A stretch of 64,000 nucleotides of DNA from Parietaria judaica (Eukaryota > Streptophyta > Magnoliopsida > Rosales > Urticaceae): assembly GCA_954871525.1 (NCBI GenBank), contig OX940872.1, forward strand, positions 14,345,180 through 14,409,179. Reading direction: 5' to 3'. The notes under the pieces are model-generated. The model did no database searches. It saw only the letters and a list, made by a program, of their open reading frames with translations, and was not told where the DNA came from. Positions 11,926 through 24,374 of this stretch are shown here, in pieces; within the stretch, counting starts at the first letter, position 1; each line of letters starts with the position of its first letter. The translations under genes were made by a program, and so were the position numbers.

Positions 11926-13149
11926 ACGAACGCACCGGATTGGCTATCTCCGTGCACGCACTGCACATAAAGTATTACTCGAGAATGCCGCCTTGGGTTA
12001 GATGTACATTCTCTCAGCTACTCATGCCTGGTTCATCAAAGTTACATGTGAAGTTTGTTTCATTGTAATTTAATCATCATACTCCGTTTTCGTTGTGAGT
12101 TCGGTGTGACTCTGTAGGATTCTGTAGTGTTGGCCATATACTCATATGAGTATGCAAGAAGTAAGTGGCCTCCACCTAGACTTAACTTCCCCCAATCTAC
12201 AAAACTTTAAATCCCCTTTTATAGATTAATCGAGGTGAACCATGTGGTTCTTTACGATTAAAATAATGTATATGACTGATTCCTTCAACATCTTTTTACA
12301 TCTCTAGATGAGGCACATGTCATGGTTTGGAACACCTGTTAAGCCTTGATCTAATTTCTGATTCAGGTACAAGTATTGAAACATCAAAACAAAAACTCTT
12401 TTGTTTTGCCTGTGGCCACATATTTCATTTTACTTATACTATTCAGAAGGCCCTGAGTGTATTGCCCCAAAAGGAATGGGGAGATGCATGTTTTCTTGAA
12501 ACGTCATTCCATCCTACAAGGTTCATCACACGCCCAACTACAGCTGTTATGACTTTCCAGTTACGGTAAGCGTTGAGTTGTAATCTAAGCATGCAACTTA
12601 CCCAGTGATGGACTCATGATGTTCTCAAACTTTGGAGTCTCTTCATATCTCTAAGTTTCTCAGTGTCCCCTTGTACCAAGGTTTTGTTTCCATGTGAGAG
12701 TACTTAGAGTGCGAGTCTTCCAGCACTGCTAGTCATTCCGACTAGTGCCTACATGTATAAGAATATCTCTTAGATATCAAGGACTCCTTCCTTTTATCTT
12801 AACAACATGTACCAGTCAATTATGAATATTATTGATAGTCCCTCTTTGTTTCTTCATGATGATTTCTTGACTGGGAAAATTTAAGAATGTCTTGAAGACA
12901 TCTTAGGAACTACATTTGTATAGCTTGATATCAATGATTTTGATTAAAATATTGATATGAACGTTTTAAATGATGAAACTTGCCTTTTAAAGAAATAATA
13001 TTGTGCTTCAAATTTAATGTATAATAGTTACATAAAATTTGTATTTGAACTTTATACTTTTAACAAAATAAAGTAAAAGTTCAACGTGTTAGAATAGACC
13101 ACAAGCATCTAGACTCTTCTAGATCTTGTATGACCATACTACTTTTCTA

Positions 13150-13440
13150 GATCTAGAAAGCTTCTACAGCTGCATCTTATGATGCTATATACTCAGATTT
13201 GATGGTCTAGTCCACTACAGTAGCTTACTGACTGTTGTTCTAAATAACAGTACCATCATTTAGGACAGAGTATATATTCTACTTGCGATGTGAAATTATC
13301 CTGATTAGTTTGGTGATTTGCATCAGTATAAGCGATAATGCTTGACTGATCAACACTGTCGTAAATAAGTGATCTTTCATTGGTCCTGTTAAGGTACCTG
13401 AAGATATTATTTACGATAGTCCAGTGACTATTTTGGGATA
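13150..13440 (-). pseudogene. decayed copia RNase H remnant
   Basis: Minus-strand reading gives HWTIVNNIFRYLNRTNERSL and then a match to the GYTDADW region (IIAYTDANHQ). Further on, around 13160-13240, it gives a match to the DSTTEAEYIA region (SEYIAS with stops on both sides). These are the copia RNase H signatures. Stops and frame changes are frequent, so this is not functional. It is the only clear protein-coding trace I found in the 6.8-kb interior. Confidence 0.7.
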
Positions 13441-14925
13441 GGTTTGAAACTAGCTTGTTTTGTTAAGGTAAATGATACATCGAGACGGGTACATAATATG
13501 ACTTTCTTTATAAAGCCATTAGCAGTAGTATAGAGAACATTTTCTTTATATTTGTATTGCTCTTAAATTTCAGGGCACTTCTTTCTTGAAAGATGCAACT
13601 CAAGAGTTACAGAATAAGTCCTAAGTTTTCTTGTTCACATTGAACCATCTTGCCATCCTTTCTATGTACTAGGACTTAGGGCTAATTATTTTATTATATT
13701 TATCTTTATAAATTTAGACTCCTAGAGTATAGACAGTCATTCCTAAATCATTTATTGAGAAACATTTTTCTCAATCATTCTTTACTTTAAAGAATTTCCG
13801 TCGTATCATTTTCTATCCTTTTAAAGGATTACTGTGCTCCCACTAGCTTTCGTGTATACACAAGGTTAATCTTTGTTTTCGATGAAGTCTAATTTCATTA
13901 GTTACTCCGTTGAAAACTAGATTTCATTTGAGAGATGCTTGCTATAGATCATACTTGCACGTATATATCTATTTGACTCGCATGCTTCAGAAACATGTTA
14001 TGAATCAATGAAGTTAGTTAGGTTGTGTATAATACATGTTCCTTTTCAGAGTCATGTTCTGAAAACTGTCTTCATATCCATTTGCCTGATTCTTAAATCA
14101 TAGTTGGCAATAGCAAGTGAAATCATAATTGACTTTAATCATGGTAATAAGAGAAAAACGTTTCTTCTTAGGCTTTACTATAGGCTTGTTTGAACTATTT
14201 CACTACAAGTCTCCTTTTGTACATTTGTACTTTACCATTCATGAATATCTTCCCTTGAAGATCTACGTGCATCCTATGGGCATAAACCCTTCGGGTGCTT
14301 TAACTAAGTCATATACTTAGTATATGTACATTATTCTATTTGATTTCATGGCTCCTAGCCATTTCTCAAGGTCTTCACCTTTAACCGTTTCATTGTAAGT
14401 GGTGGTTCATCATTGTTATCTAACTATTTTGTTCTTCTGTGTTCAAAACGAGAAGATCCTTTTCTTAGTTGCATGATGTTCCTTATCCGACTTACACGGT
14501 TTTTGTGTCATACTAGGTTGCTCAAATGCTTAATCATATATAAAGCATTTTACATTCGGCTTGACTTTCTTCCACGATCCTATCTGAAGTTTTGTCAACC
14601 ATTGGTGAGCATCCTCTGTGTTCATCTTGAGTTCCTCGAGATTTTGTGAGTTATGTACTTCATGAAGTGCATACTTTCTCCCACTAGACTTTCTAGGAAA
14701 TATTTCCTTTCTTAAAGTCTCCGTATTTGTCACAACTATTTTGTGTATTAATTTTCTCGTAAACGACAAAATGGGTTTTATCCCTTATCATATCTTTATA
14801 TGTTATCTTCGGAATCACTTTTCATGATACATTGTAAAGTGTGGTAGCACCAAGTTAAAAGTGCATGTCCTTTTATAAACATAGGCATATCATTGTACTA
14901 ACAAAGTCTAACAGAGTTTGTTGAG

Positions 14926-14966
14926 TTCTCTCGATACACCTCGTAAAATGAGGTGTATCGAGAGAA
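14926..14966. repeat. perfect hairpin, 17-bp stem and 7-nt loop
   Basis: TTCTCTCGATACACCTC, loop GTAAAAT, then the exact reverse complement. It lies inside the minus-strand copia. Confidence 0.9.
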
Positions 14967-16861
14967 ATAAATGATCAGACAAACCTTTTATCACTTAGGA
15001 AAACTTTATACTTATTGCTTAAATATTAATTGTTTCGATCGGATCGAGGACCTATTATTATTTTGTGCGTTTTGGTTTTCTTCTTCATTCTTGAATTCCT
15101 TGAACCGGTCAAGAGATTTCAACTTTTGTCTAAATTAAATAGACATGATTGTACCGACTGAAGTGATCAGTTGGTAGTCATAATTAATGAAGTACCATCA
15201 ACCTTCCTTATCATAATTGTGCATTTGACCATATACACATGAACATGTGTGGTTTAATGCCACAATCAATCTTTAGTGTGCCCCTTTGAATGAGCCTTTT
15301 GTCATATGGTCAGTTAGACAAGATTCGCATTTCTCGTAAGATTCATAATCAGAACGATCAAGATGTCCATCATTATGGAGCTTGGTGATACGTCTCTCGT
15401 TATTGTGACTAATATGACAATACTAGAGATATGCTATATTGAGTTTATATGGTTTAAGCCTTTTGCATACACGTTAAATATCATATATTGAACATATATC
15501 CTTTAAAATAGTCAAACTATCTTAAAACGCTTGTACCTAAAGAAGAGTCATTATTCTGTATATTTCACCTCTTTCAAGACAAGTCGGACAATCCTTGTTA
15601 TCTGTAGTGAAAGCACTTTTAGATTTTTGGAACCTAACCTTATGTTCTATCACATCGCATATGTGATCACTTTAAGATTGGAGTCCCACTCACCTTTTGC
15701 TGTAAGAGCCATTATTCCATTGCTCTTTTGTTAAACTTGATCACAAACAATTTGTGAAAGTTGAGCAAGGAATCCTAAACGATGTCAATAGAGAGATCAT
15801 TAAATATCTTATCATTTACATGAGTTTTTCTTTAAGGTGAGTTATCAATTTCCTAAATTATAACCAACCTCAGAATTTACAGACTTTCTGAAATTCTATA
15901 AGTTCTCTATAATCTTTCATCGCTTGTGTTTTAACCTGCTATACACATATCTTCAGAAGATATTGATTGAACTTCCATATTATAGTGATTTTATGCTTTT
16001 GAAAAGCATTTTATCATTAATTTCGAAATGCTTCTTATAAGCATTCTTATTAGTTCTGGAAGTTTTGTCAGGTGGCTCCAAATGAGTATTCATCTATTAT
16101 GAAAAATCATTTCTTTATCAAGGCTCTGAACATTATTTCAGAAGCTTTTGTCATTCCAAGGAAATCTCTTTCCTTTTGATTTGGAAACTCGTTTCCATGT
16201 TCTTTAAAAACAATTTTCAAGTGGTTCTTTGTTGACACTTGTTTCACATACATTAAATGAAACAAATAATAAGCACATTACTAATTCTAGAGTTTTACAT
16301 GTAAATTATAACGCATACATTGTAATAAAGATGTAACAATTATATTATAAGGACTTTATATAATATTTCGTGATTTGTTAATGAAAAAGTTACCCTCATC
16401 AATTTCATTAATTAGTCACTCAGAGAAAGTCAACAATTCCTCTAATATCCTATATTATCTCTGACGATCAGAAAAGAAAAGACAACTTTTCATTTATCAT
16501 TCTAACCGATTTCATAAGAATTGTCTACGATATCTAATCTAATTAGAGTACTCGTTTAGGTAGACCCACGGGGTGAATCGGCGGACAGTATAGGTCGCCC
16601 TACGCGTCTAAAAGAGTGTATAAGAGTACTCCCTTGGGTTAGAAACACACTCAAAACGTTTCTCAATTAGATCGAGGACCCAGCCGGTGGAAGACATTAT
16701 ACCTTATATTTATTGAGGGGTTTAAGGTGATCCGTACTTTTGTCTTAAAATAAACATAGTTAACTTATTAAAATGTTTCAAGAATTAAGACAACGAATAT
16801 GTAATACATAATCCTATTTTGTAAAACACATTCAATGTTGTATTAAATACACTTGTGAATA

Positions 16862-16862
<1 letters not shown>

Positions 16863-16898
<36 letters not shown>
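16863..16898. repeat. AT microsatellite
   Basis: Run of alternating A and T inside the minus-strand copia. Confidence 0.9.
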
Positions 16899-16900
<2 letters not shown>

Positions 16901-17899
16901 TGAAAATTTTAAAGACAAAACCTTTTATCTTTAAATAAAAGATAAATAAATTGCTTAAAGATAAAATATCTTTAATCATGATTTACCTTTTTCTATAAAT
17001 GAATAAACGATAAATAACTATCTTTATAGATAAGATATTTTTAATCATAATTTGTCTTAATACAATATAAAAGATAAATAACTATCTTATAGATAAAATA
17101 TCTTTAATCATAATATATATATATATATCGTTTATTTCCATTAATGTTTAGTTCTTTTCTATTACTATAATAAATAAAAGATTATTCATTATCTTAATCT
17201 AATTAAGAATTATTGATGATAAATAAAATTTATGAACAAACAATTTGTGAATCAATAAATGAATAACATAAACATTAAATGAAAACAAACTTCATAAGAT
17301 TGATAATAAAATTGAATAAATCATATTTATTAACAATTATTATCACATATTAGATTTTCAATACTCATATTTAAAAATATTTATAATAATTATAGATCAA
17401 ATAAAATAAACACTTTAAATCGTATTTTAAATTAATTAAACATAAATATAATTAAATATCAAATACCGGGATACGAGCTCGGGCTAGACCCAAACTCGTA
17501 CGGTTGCCTTCAGGCAATCCGAGCATTACGGGCAGGGCAAACAGCCCCTGCCTAAGTAAATCCAATTTACTAAGTTTATAAATTTTTTTAAATCTTGTTT
17601 ATTTAAAATAATTAAAGATTTAAACAAATTTATCATTAAATAAATTTCTTTTTTTTATTAATTTAGAGGGGTATAATTGTAAATCTAATTTACAAAATTA
17701 AAATTAAATAATAATTAAATTCATAAGTAAAATTATTAAATAAAATTAATAAATTAGGGAAGCGGGTCTGACTATGGGCTTCGGGTCAAACCTGAAAAAT
17801 TAGTCAACTTAACGTGGTGGGCCCACTGATTGGTCCACCACGTTTTGGTCAATGCTGGTCAAACCAGCCACCCCTTGGGCTGTTTGACCAAAGCCCACT

Positions 17900-18360
17900 A
17901 GGGCTTTCTTTGTGCTGGGCCCAAGCCCACATCGAATGGAGGCCAAGGGTGAAACCCTAGGGTTTCACGTGCGCAACACGTGCGCCGTCAGCCTTACGAG
18001 CCGCGCCGTCGTCGCCGAGCTGCCCGTCTTCGCCGTCGTCACAGAGGTCCGTCGGAATCGCCGTGGTTGGATGAGGACTTGCTTCATCGTCGGACTTCGT
18101 GGGCGAGGTGGTTGTGCGACCGGCTTCGTTGGGCGCACGGGTTGGCTCTCCTCACGGTGAGCGACGGCTTCGTTGGCCGGAGCTCATTCGTCGTCTTCGT
18201 CGCACAAGCTCGCTGTTATCCCCGTCGTCAAACGACGGGAATGCACGACCGTCGTGCGTGGAGGAGATCGGCGATCTCGATCTCAGCATGGGTTTGTGGG
18301 TCGTTCTTCGACCCGCGAATGTTTGACCTGGGTCAATACCCGACCCGCGTGAATGGATGT
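17900..18360. repeat. GC-rich leader block of the minus-strand copia
   Basis: A GC-rich block between the PBS and the AT-rich interior, in the same relative place as the block at 38700-39050 in the other copia. Open frames of 75-198 codons occur on both strands and overlap in several frames, which fits base composition better than coding. Confidence 0.55.
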
Positions 18361-18730
18361 GGGCATGGGCCATCCGAATGGCTGGGCCCCAAAAATTACA
18401 CACGAAAAATTAGGGTTTCAGAAACCCTAGGTAGCACACATCCCAATGCATGCGCCGGCAAATTTCGTTGCCGTTTCAGTGATTCCGATAACAATTTTGC
18501 TCCCACTAAAATTATTAAACCCTCTAAAATTACAGAAAATTATTCCGTATCTAAATACCGGTATGTTAATTTTTAAATAAAATCCAATCCCGATTCAAAA
18601 TCGGATCCCGAATCAACACACAAAAATTAACATAATTAATTTTCTAATGCTCCCACTGAAAATCTAATCACAGCAATAATTTTCTAAAATTATTTCGGTC
18701 AACATATTTAATTTTCGAAAATTACTCAGA

Positions 18731-18745
18731 CCGGCTCTGATACCA
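18731..18745 (-). other. copia primer-binding site
   Basis: On the minus strand TGGTATCAGAGCCGG, complementary to the 3' end of initiator tRNA-Met, sits one base from the 5' LTR. This sets the orientation of the element. Confidence 0.9.
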
Positions 18746-18746
18746 C

Positions 18747-19382
18747 TGTTGGGTTTTTTGATGACTTTTCTCAATCCCGAGGCGGAAATCACGGGATATC
18801 ATCGAACTATAAAGATCTAGAATAATTGCGAGAATTAAGATATCGTTTAGAGGTCGTTACCAAACTTTGGTACTTTTGCCAACTGTACCGAATAACTGCC
18901 GATTCCTTTGTTTTGGTGCTTGCCGATTTCTCTTTGATCCGGATTTAGCGCCTCAAGTGTTGCGCCTCTATTTCGTCCACCACGTCACTCGGGAACGTCT
19001 TAGATGACCGGAAAAGACCTCGGAGGATAGGTTAGATCCTTGTCGGTGTTTAGATGATCAACCGTTGACTGAACCGGGGAGCTAGCCACGAAATTCGAAG
19101 GAGGGGAGCTCGAATTTCTAGGAGGCTAGGGTTTGTGTTGTCGTCAATTATGAGTCATGATGGGGTATTTATAATACCCTATGGTCATGACCTAGTGGGC
19201 TTTCTAAAAGCCCACCTAATGGGCTTTCTAAAAGCCCAATCATGGATTAATTAATCTATTATTAGTTAATATGAATCATAATTAATACTTGAGCCCGAGT
19301 GGGCCCATATTGTCGGTTATAAATATCGGGTCGAGATCCGATAACCCGAGAGATACAATATCGGGTTCGGGCATAACCAACA
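18747..19382 (-). repeat. right LTR (5' LTR of the minus-strand copia)
   Basis: 636 bp. It differs from its partner by a 24-bp internal tandem duplication around GGGCTTTCTAAAAG at about 19197-19235, a 6-bp deletion and about a dozen substitutions. Confidence 0.9.
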
Positions 19383-19387
19383 ACTTG
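19383..19387. repeat. target-site duplication, right (ACTTG)
   Basis: Identical to 11290-11294. Confidence 0.9.
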
Positions 19388-20005
19388 AACATTAGAACAT
19401 AGAAACACACATGAATACACACTTATGAACATAATACACAAAACAAACATATGATATGATCACATAACTTATAAAAATGAACACACAATAGTCAATATAC
19501 AACTTATTAATTAACATGAATATATGAAGAAAAGTTAAAAAATCTGATAGAAAAACTAAAAACTGACCAAGAACTCACATCGAGAAAATATATCTGCTAA
19601 CAATGGTATATCAATAACGAAACTGTTATTAACAATTTCCAGAATATGAAGGCTTAAGGTTAAGGAATGGTTCACAAATTAAGTTTTGGACCCGTAGTAG
19701 GCATAATTAATGCAAATTATATAAATATTCAGTGGCTGTAGCCTGTATGCACTCGTTCAAATTGTGATAATAAGTTCGCAAATGATTTTTCAGAGTCAAT
19801 TAATGAGGTTGGTGAGATTCTTTTCAAGGAGAGATCCCAACATTATATTCAAACTTTGGTATTTTTACCACGTTGTAGTAAATGCCCTACCTGTAACTAC
19901 CCAATAAAAACAATTCTTTGTTTCTATACTTCTTCTGTTTTTCGTATCATCTTCTCAACCTCTCTTTGAATCGCGTTTACACCATAGTCCATATATAACA
20001 TAACT

Positions 20006-20037
<32 letters not shown>

Positions 20038-20085
20038 ATATGCTTGAGGGGTCTGACTTTTTAATGCCCTAGTTCCTGGTTGACT
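19388..20085. promoter_or_regulatory. upstream region of the CLE gene
   Basis: Non-coding, AT-rich. TA-rich stretch at about 20010-20040 lies 45-75 bases before the CLE start and could provide the TATA function. No sharper element can be named by eye. Confidence 0.35.
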
Positions 20086-20340
20086 ATGAGGTCAACGTGT
20101 CTAATTATATGCGTGGTCTTGTTGCTGTGCTGTGCTGGTTCGAACGCAACTAGGAGGTTGAGCTTTGTAGCTGATGCTTGGAGCGAGACGGGATTGAAAC
20201 CGGATTTTCATCGCCATTGCAGAAGATTATTCAAGGGTCTTCGCAGCTTCTGCAAAAAAGTCAACGAGACAGCAGGGTCTAGTGGATTCGAAGACAAAAG
20301 GGTAGTTCCAAGCGGTTCGAATCCGTTGCACAATAGGTAG
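20086..20340 (+). CDS. CLE (CLAVATA3/ESR-related) signalling peptide precursor
   Basis: Single-exon gene for an 84-aa secreted precursor. Residues 4-17 form a hydrophobic signal-peptide core (TCLIICVVLLLCCA). A basic, variable middle follows (RHCRRLFKGLRSFCKK). The C-terminus holds the CLE dodecapeptide RVVPSGSNPLHN at residues 72-83, with one Arg after it and Lys71 before it. The motif keeps the conserved R1, P4, G6, N8, P9, L10, H11 and N12 positions, as in the CLE9/10/19/20 type. In this family the cleaved and modified peptide is sensed outside the cell by leucine-rich-repeat receptor kinases to control meristem, vascular or root cell fate. I chose the ATG at 20086 because it places the hydrophobic core at the N-terminus. 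The gene is intact and sits between two retrotransposons. The exact CLE orthologue cannot be assigned. Confidence 0.9.
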   Translation: MRSTCLIICVVLLLCCAGSNATRRLSFVADAWSETGLKPDFHRHCRRLFKGLRSFCKKVNETAGSSGFEDKRVVPSGSNPLHNR

Positions 20341-20549
20341 TGATCGTGTCCTGTGTCTGTTAATTACACACCTTGCTTTGTTTCATAAGGTGTGATTGAA
20401 TTTAAATACATGAATTCATAGTCTGTACGTAGTTACGTACTTTATTTATGCTTGTTAATATGTTTTGAATCCATTTTTATTGTTGCCTTCACGTAAAACT
20501 CATAAATATCATCTTCTAAGAGGAAATCACTTCGAAATAGGAATAGAAC

Positions 20550-20930
20550 CCATTTTAATTTTCTCGCCTTAGCCTGGTTTTTTGAGTTTCCAAAAAATCG
20601 GGATGGTCTCCTTCCCGGTCTTGTTTTTTCTTCTGAAAACTGAGAACTGGGCTGGGTCCAGTTGAAAGATCACTCCTTTCGGTAAGAAGAAACCTTGAGC
20701 TAGGCTGGATATATTGGAATTAAACTTCGACCCGTTCTTTGAAAATGTGACCGGAAACAGGATTTTCTCGTCCTAACCCGGGCTTCCAAAAAAACGGGAC
20801 GATCACCGTCCATATCTTAGAAATGTCTAGTCTTTTTTGGGAACCGGGAGCCAGGCCTAATCTAATTTTTAGTTCAAATCTCAACTATCGGTAAGGGGAC
20901 CGAAGAAACGAAAGCCGAAAGCCGGGCGGG
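20550..20930. repeat. two diverged tandem copies, about 200 bp apart
   Basis: Each copy has TTTTCTCG, a TTCCAAAAAA(A) phrase followed by CGGGA, a CCGTC or CCGGTC phrase, a TTTTTT tract and an AACYGGG-type phrase in the same order (about 20558-20720 and 20761-20930). Similarity is moderate. Confidence 0.5.
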
Positions 20931-21972
20931 AGCTAATTAAACCGGATTTGAGGACAAAACTTTGACCCTTACTTTAGATGTTTTATATTTGATTTCTGGT
21001 TTATTTATAATTTTCCATTGGAGAATGGAGTTGAGATGTTTGCAAGAGATTGATCATCTCGTACACAGTGCTCTTCGGTCCATTGAGACAAACCACACGT
21101 ACCTGAGTTCACCAGCAATGGATTGAGCAGATTTCCATTGCCTGATTTAGTAAATGCTTTTAAGTGTTTGTCGGCACAAATTTAATCACTTCATTCTGAA
21201 AACGACTTTATTTATTGCTAAGCCTGTAGCTACTGACAGTCATGCCCAACATTCAATAAATATATATATATATATATATATATTACTTCGATATTCTAGG
21301 GTTTCATTATTCGATCTCATAAATCAGAAGCTTAAGTAGGGTCTTACTTTATTATGAATATTGTCAAAATTCAAAATGGACTGTAATATATACTTAAGGC
21401 TCAAGAAAGTACATATATTACTAAGAATAATTGATGATTCAATTTTACGGGTCCCAAGTAACGGCTTTACAATGGTTTTTAGTCGGTAAATTACAATAAT
21501 TTTATGATAAGTGCAATTTTTTTTTTTTATAAATATAAAGGTTACTAGTGTAATTTCTGACTATGCAAGAAAAATAAGTCAATTTGTACCTAAGAAGACT
21601 TGAACACAATTGTCTACATGTTCTTCGTGTTATTTTTCCAAATAATATATGCATATTGTCAAAAACGGCTATTTGGTTTTATTTACCGATCATAGCCGAT
21701 AAAGGGTTTTTCAGTGAATTCTCGCAGAAAAACCGCAAAAAACATAACATTGGGTATTAAGAGGCACATATCTCTCTCTCAGGGCGTGCCTTGGGGTATA
21801 GTTGAAAGTCAAAGCTGACAGGTGGACCAAAGTTCAGTAAGACATGACTATCATGGACTCGATAGTGGCATAATCTGGTCAATCCACGACTTCCATTCTT
21901 CGAACTTCTGTTTTTCCAGTTAAGAGATAATCTCTATTAATTTATGAATTTAATACAGTTACAAATGGAAAG

Positions 21973-21974
<2 letters not shown>

Positions 21975-22018
<44 letters not shown>
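21975..22018. repeat. AT microsatellite
   Basis: About 44 bases of alternating A and T. Confidence 0.95.
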
Positions 22019-22022
<4 letters not shown>

Positions 22023-23019
22023 CCCATGTTTAAAATCCAGCAAATCCAAACTAACTGCAATTCAAATTTACAGATATATTGACAAGGGTCGAAATATTTT
22101 AAAAAAGCGATACCGATTGGTAAATTACAAACTGATGATTACGGATGACATTTTAGGTAAAAAATAAATAAATAAATATTACTCAAATTTTAAAAATTAC
22201 ATATAAGATTTTGAGATGTAAAAAAAAAAATTTCTTACCCAGTATGAGATTTTGGAGAGGTCTTGAGAAATTGTGCATGGGTTGATATGAAAATTTGAAT
22301 ATGAAGTTTCCTTGATAAAAATCGAATTTAAGAATTACAATGCACTTTTAAAAAGAATAATAAAATGACATGTTGATTGAAAATATTAAGCTTTTAGTTT
22401 ATATTAAGGGTTAATGACGGTAAAAATACCTAAAATTTGGTCAATGGGCGGAACTAGGATTTAATCATAGGGGGACTGGTTGATTTTTTTTTTTTTTTTT
22501 TTTGCAAAGGAGGGGCTAATTTGTAGTTTTTAAAAATTTAGCACTAAAAATACAAAAAACAAAAATTTTAAGGGTTAAAAAGTGCAAAAATAGAAAATTA
22601 GGGGGACTACAATCTCCCTAGTTGTGGGCGTGCTTCCGCCTCTGATTTGGTCAAAGAATCGCTCGTGTAACCCAAAGTTTAAAAGTGGCGGCAAAAATAC
22701 CCAAAGTAACATTTGGAGAGTTGACCACTCCATTCTCGTAACGGCGTTAACGTACCCGTCAACTCTGGCCACGTGGACAAATCTATTTTCTTAAGTGTAA
22801 TCATTAGATGTTTAATTAGTTGTATTAAATAGTATTAATTAGGGGTTTAATTTGTCGTTTTTTCATAAACGAGGATGATGTGGGCTCATCTACGTGACAA
22901 AAATTGTTATGTCAGCAACCCACGTTTGTCCTCGTGGCTTGAAGGCGAGAGTGCCTATGGGATCCTGGAAACTAATAGGCTCGTACCCAATAAAGCCCGG
23001 TGATACCCACGAGCAAAAG

Positions 23020-23530
23020 GCGAGAGTGCCGAGAAGAAGGGTGAGAATGCCCAAGAAGACGGCGATAGTGCCGCCGCTGAGTGCCGAGAAGAAGGGCGAG
23101 AGTGCCCAAGAAGAAGGCGAGAGTACCTACGGCAAGAGTGCCGAGAAGAAGGGCGAGAGTGCCCAAGAAGAATACGAGATTGCCTACGGCAAGAGTGCCG
23201 AGAAGAAGGGCGAAAGTGCCCAAGAAGAAGGTGAGAGTGCCTACGGCGAGAGTGCCGAGAAGAAGGGCGAGAGTGCCCAAGAAGAAGACGAGAATTCCTA
23301 CAGCGAGAGTGTCGAGAAGAAAGACGAGAGTGCCCAAGAAAAAGACGAGAGTGCCTACCGCGAGTGTGCCGAGAAGAAGAGCGATAGTGCCCAAGAAGAA
23401 AGCGAGAGTGCCGAGAAGAAGGCGAGAGTGCCCGAGAAGAAAGCGAGAGTGCCTACGGCGAGAGTGCCGATAAGAAGGACGAGAGTGCCTACAGCGAGAG
23501 TACCGAGAAGAAGAGGCGAGAGTGCCCAAA
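23020..23530. repeat. 57-bp minisatellite built on GAGAGTGCC
   Basis: About six near-perfect 57-bp units followed by shorter, degenerate ones. The unit is made of GAGAGTGCCGAGAAGAAG, GGCGAGAGTGCCCAAGAAG and a third GAGAGTGCC-type block. Because 57 is a multiple of 3, the array is open in several frames on both strands, giving a spurious 286-codon frame on the plus strand and a 195-codon frame on the minus strand. I see no evidence of coding. Confidence 0.9.
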
Positions 23531-24374
23531 TAAAAGGCGAGAATGCCTATGAGACCCAAGCGATACGAAGCGACGAGACTGAGGCGAGATGCCCGACGAT
23601 GCTAGAAAGCGAAGCGATGAGAACGAAACGCGACGCTAGAAAACGAAGCGACGAGATCGAGGCGCGATGCCCGACGACGCTAGAAAGGAAAGCCATGAGA
23701 ATGAGGATGAGGAAGATATTTGAGCTTTTGGGAATAAGGCGCGACGGCCGATGACAACGATAGATAGCAAGGCGGTAATGTCAAAACGCGACACCTGAGG
23801 AACGACAGACGCCCTCCCGAAGAGCAGGAAGCGAGGCGATGAATACGGTCGAAGATACCCTTCTCCCTCCTTTTTCCTAGAAGATATATATTCATACATC
23901 CCACAAACAAGAAGCATATGCAAGAGAGAGGCAAAATAAGTTGATGCATTCACACATCTCTAACTCGAGCAAACAAAGAAAGCAAGCAAACGAGGGAAAA
24001 TTCCATGACAACACATTAAAGAAGCCCAGATTGCATCCATTTGATGGCCGAAGGACGTTGTCGACAAGATCCTTCATGATGGCCAAATGCAGTTCCGATC
24101 TGAGAACCATGCTAGCATATTCGAGGAAGGTCTCGCGGAGAAACGAGCACTGGAACTAATTTCAGCCCGCGAAGAAGAAACCGAGAACAACACATAACCA
24201 AGAAAATAAAGGAAGCACGACAAGGAGAAGAAATAGCTCGGCGATATAACCACACAAGAAGCCGGCGAAGCGATCGGCAACTTCGAGGATCAGTGAGGAA
24301 AAACGAAATGAAAGAAAGTGCCAGTCATGAGTAAAGCAAAGATTACTACAGCTGTGATGTCGGCATCGTCATCA

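Larger units (their letters stand above)
11295..19382 (-). mobile_element. Ty1/copia element with intact ends, coding region decayed
   Basis: An 8.1-kb element bounded by direct LTRs that begin TGTTGG and end CCAACA, flanked by ACTTG on both sides. The reverse complement of a tRNA-Met primer-binding site (GGCTCTGATACCA) adjoins the right LTR and a purine tract (minus strand GCAAGTAGGAGAT) adjoins the left LTR. The element is therefore transcribed leftwards. About 13 substitutions and two small indels separate the LTRs by eye, so insertion is fairly recent. The 6.8-kb interior nevertheless contains no long pol frame, only a decayed RNase H stretch at about 13150-13440. It was probably a non-autonomous copy when it inserted, mobilised by a related element. 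Confidence 0.9.
20341..22893. other. intergenic with AT repeats, no gene seen
   Basis: Downstream of the CLE gene there is no convincing open frame. The stretch holds two diverged repeats (20550-20930), TA microsatellites (21258-21282, 21975-22018), a T run near 22487-22503 and, at about 22410-22700, sequence akin to the ends of the foldback elements seen at 47 and 49 kb (GGTAAAAATACC, GGCAAAAATACCC). Confidence 0.5.

Noticed and set aside
17912..18576. 198-codon and neighbouring open frames in a GC-rich block
   Set aside because: Frames are open on both strands at once, the block is inside a copia element, and no domain is visible.
23020..23530. CRISPR-like regular repeats
   Set aside because: Units are contiguous with no unique spacers, and the sequence is plant nuclear DNA; it is a minisatellite.
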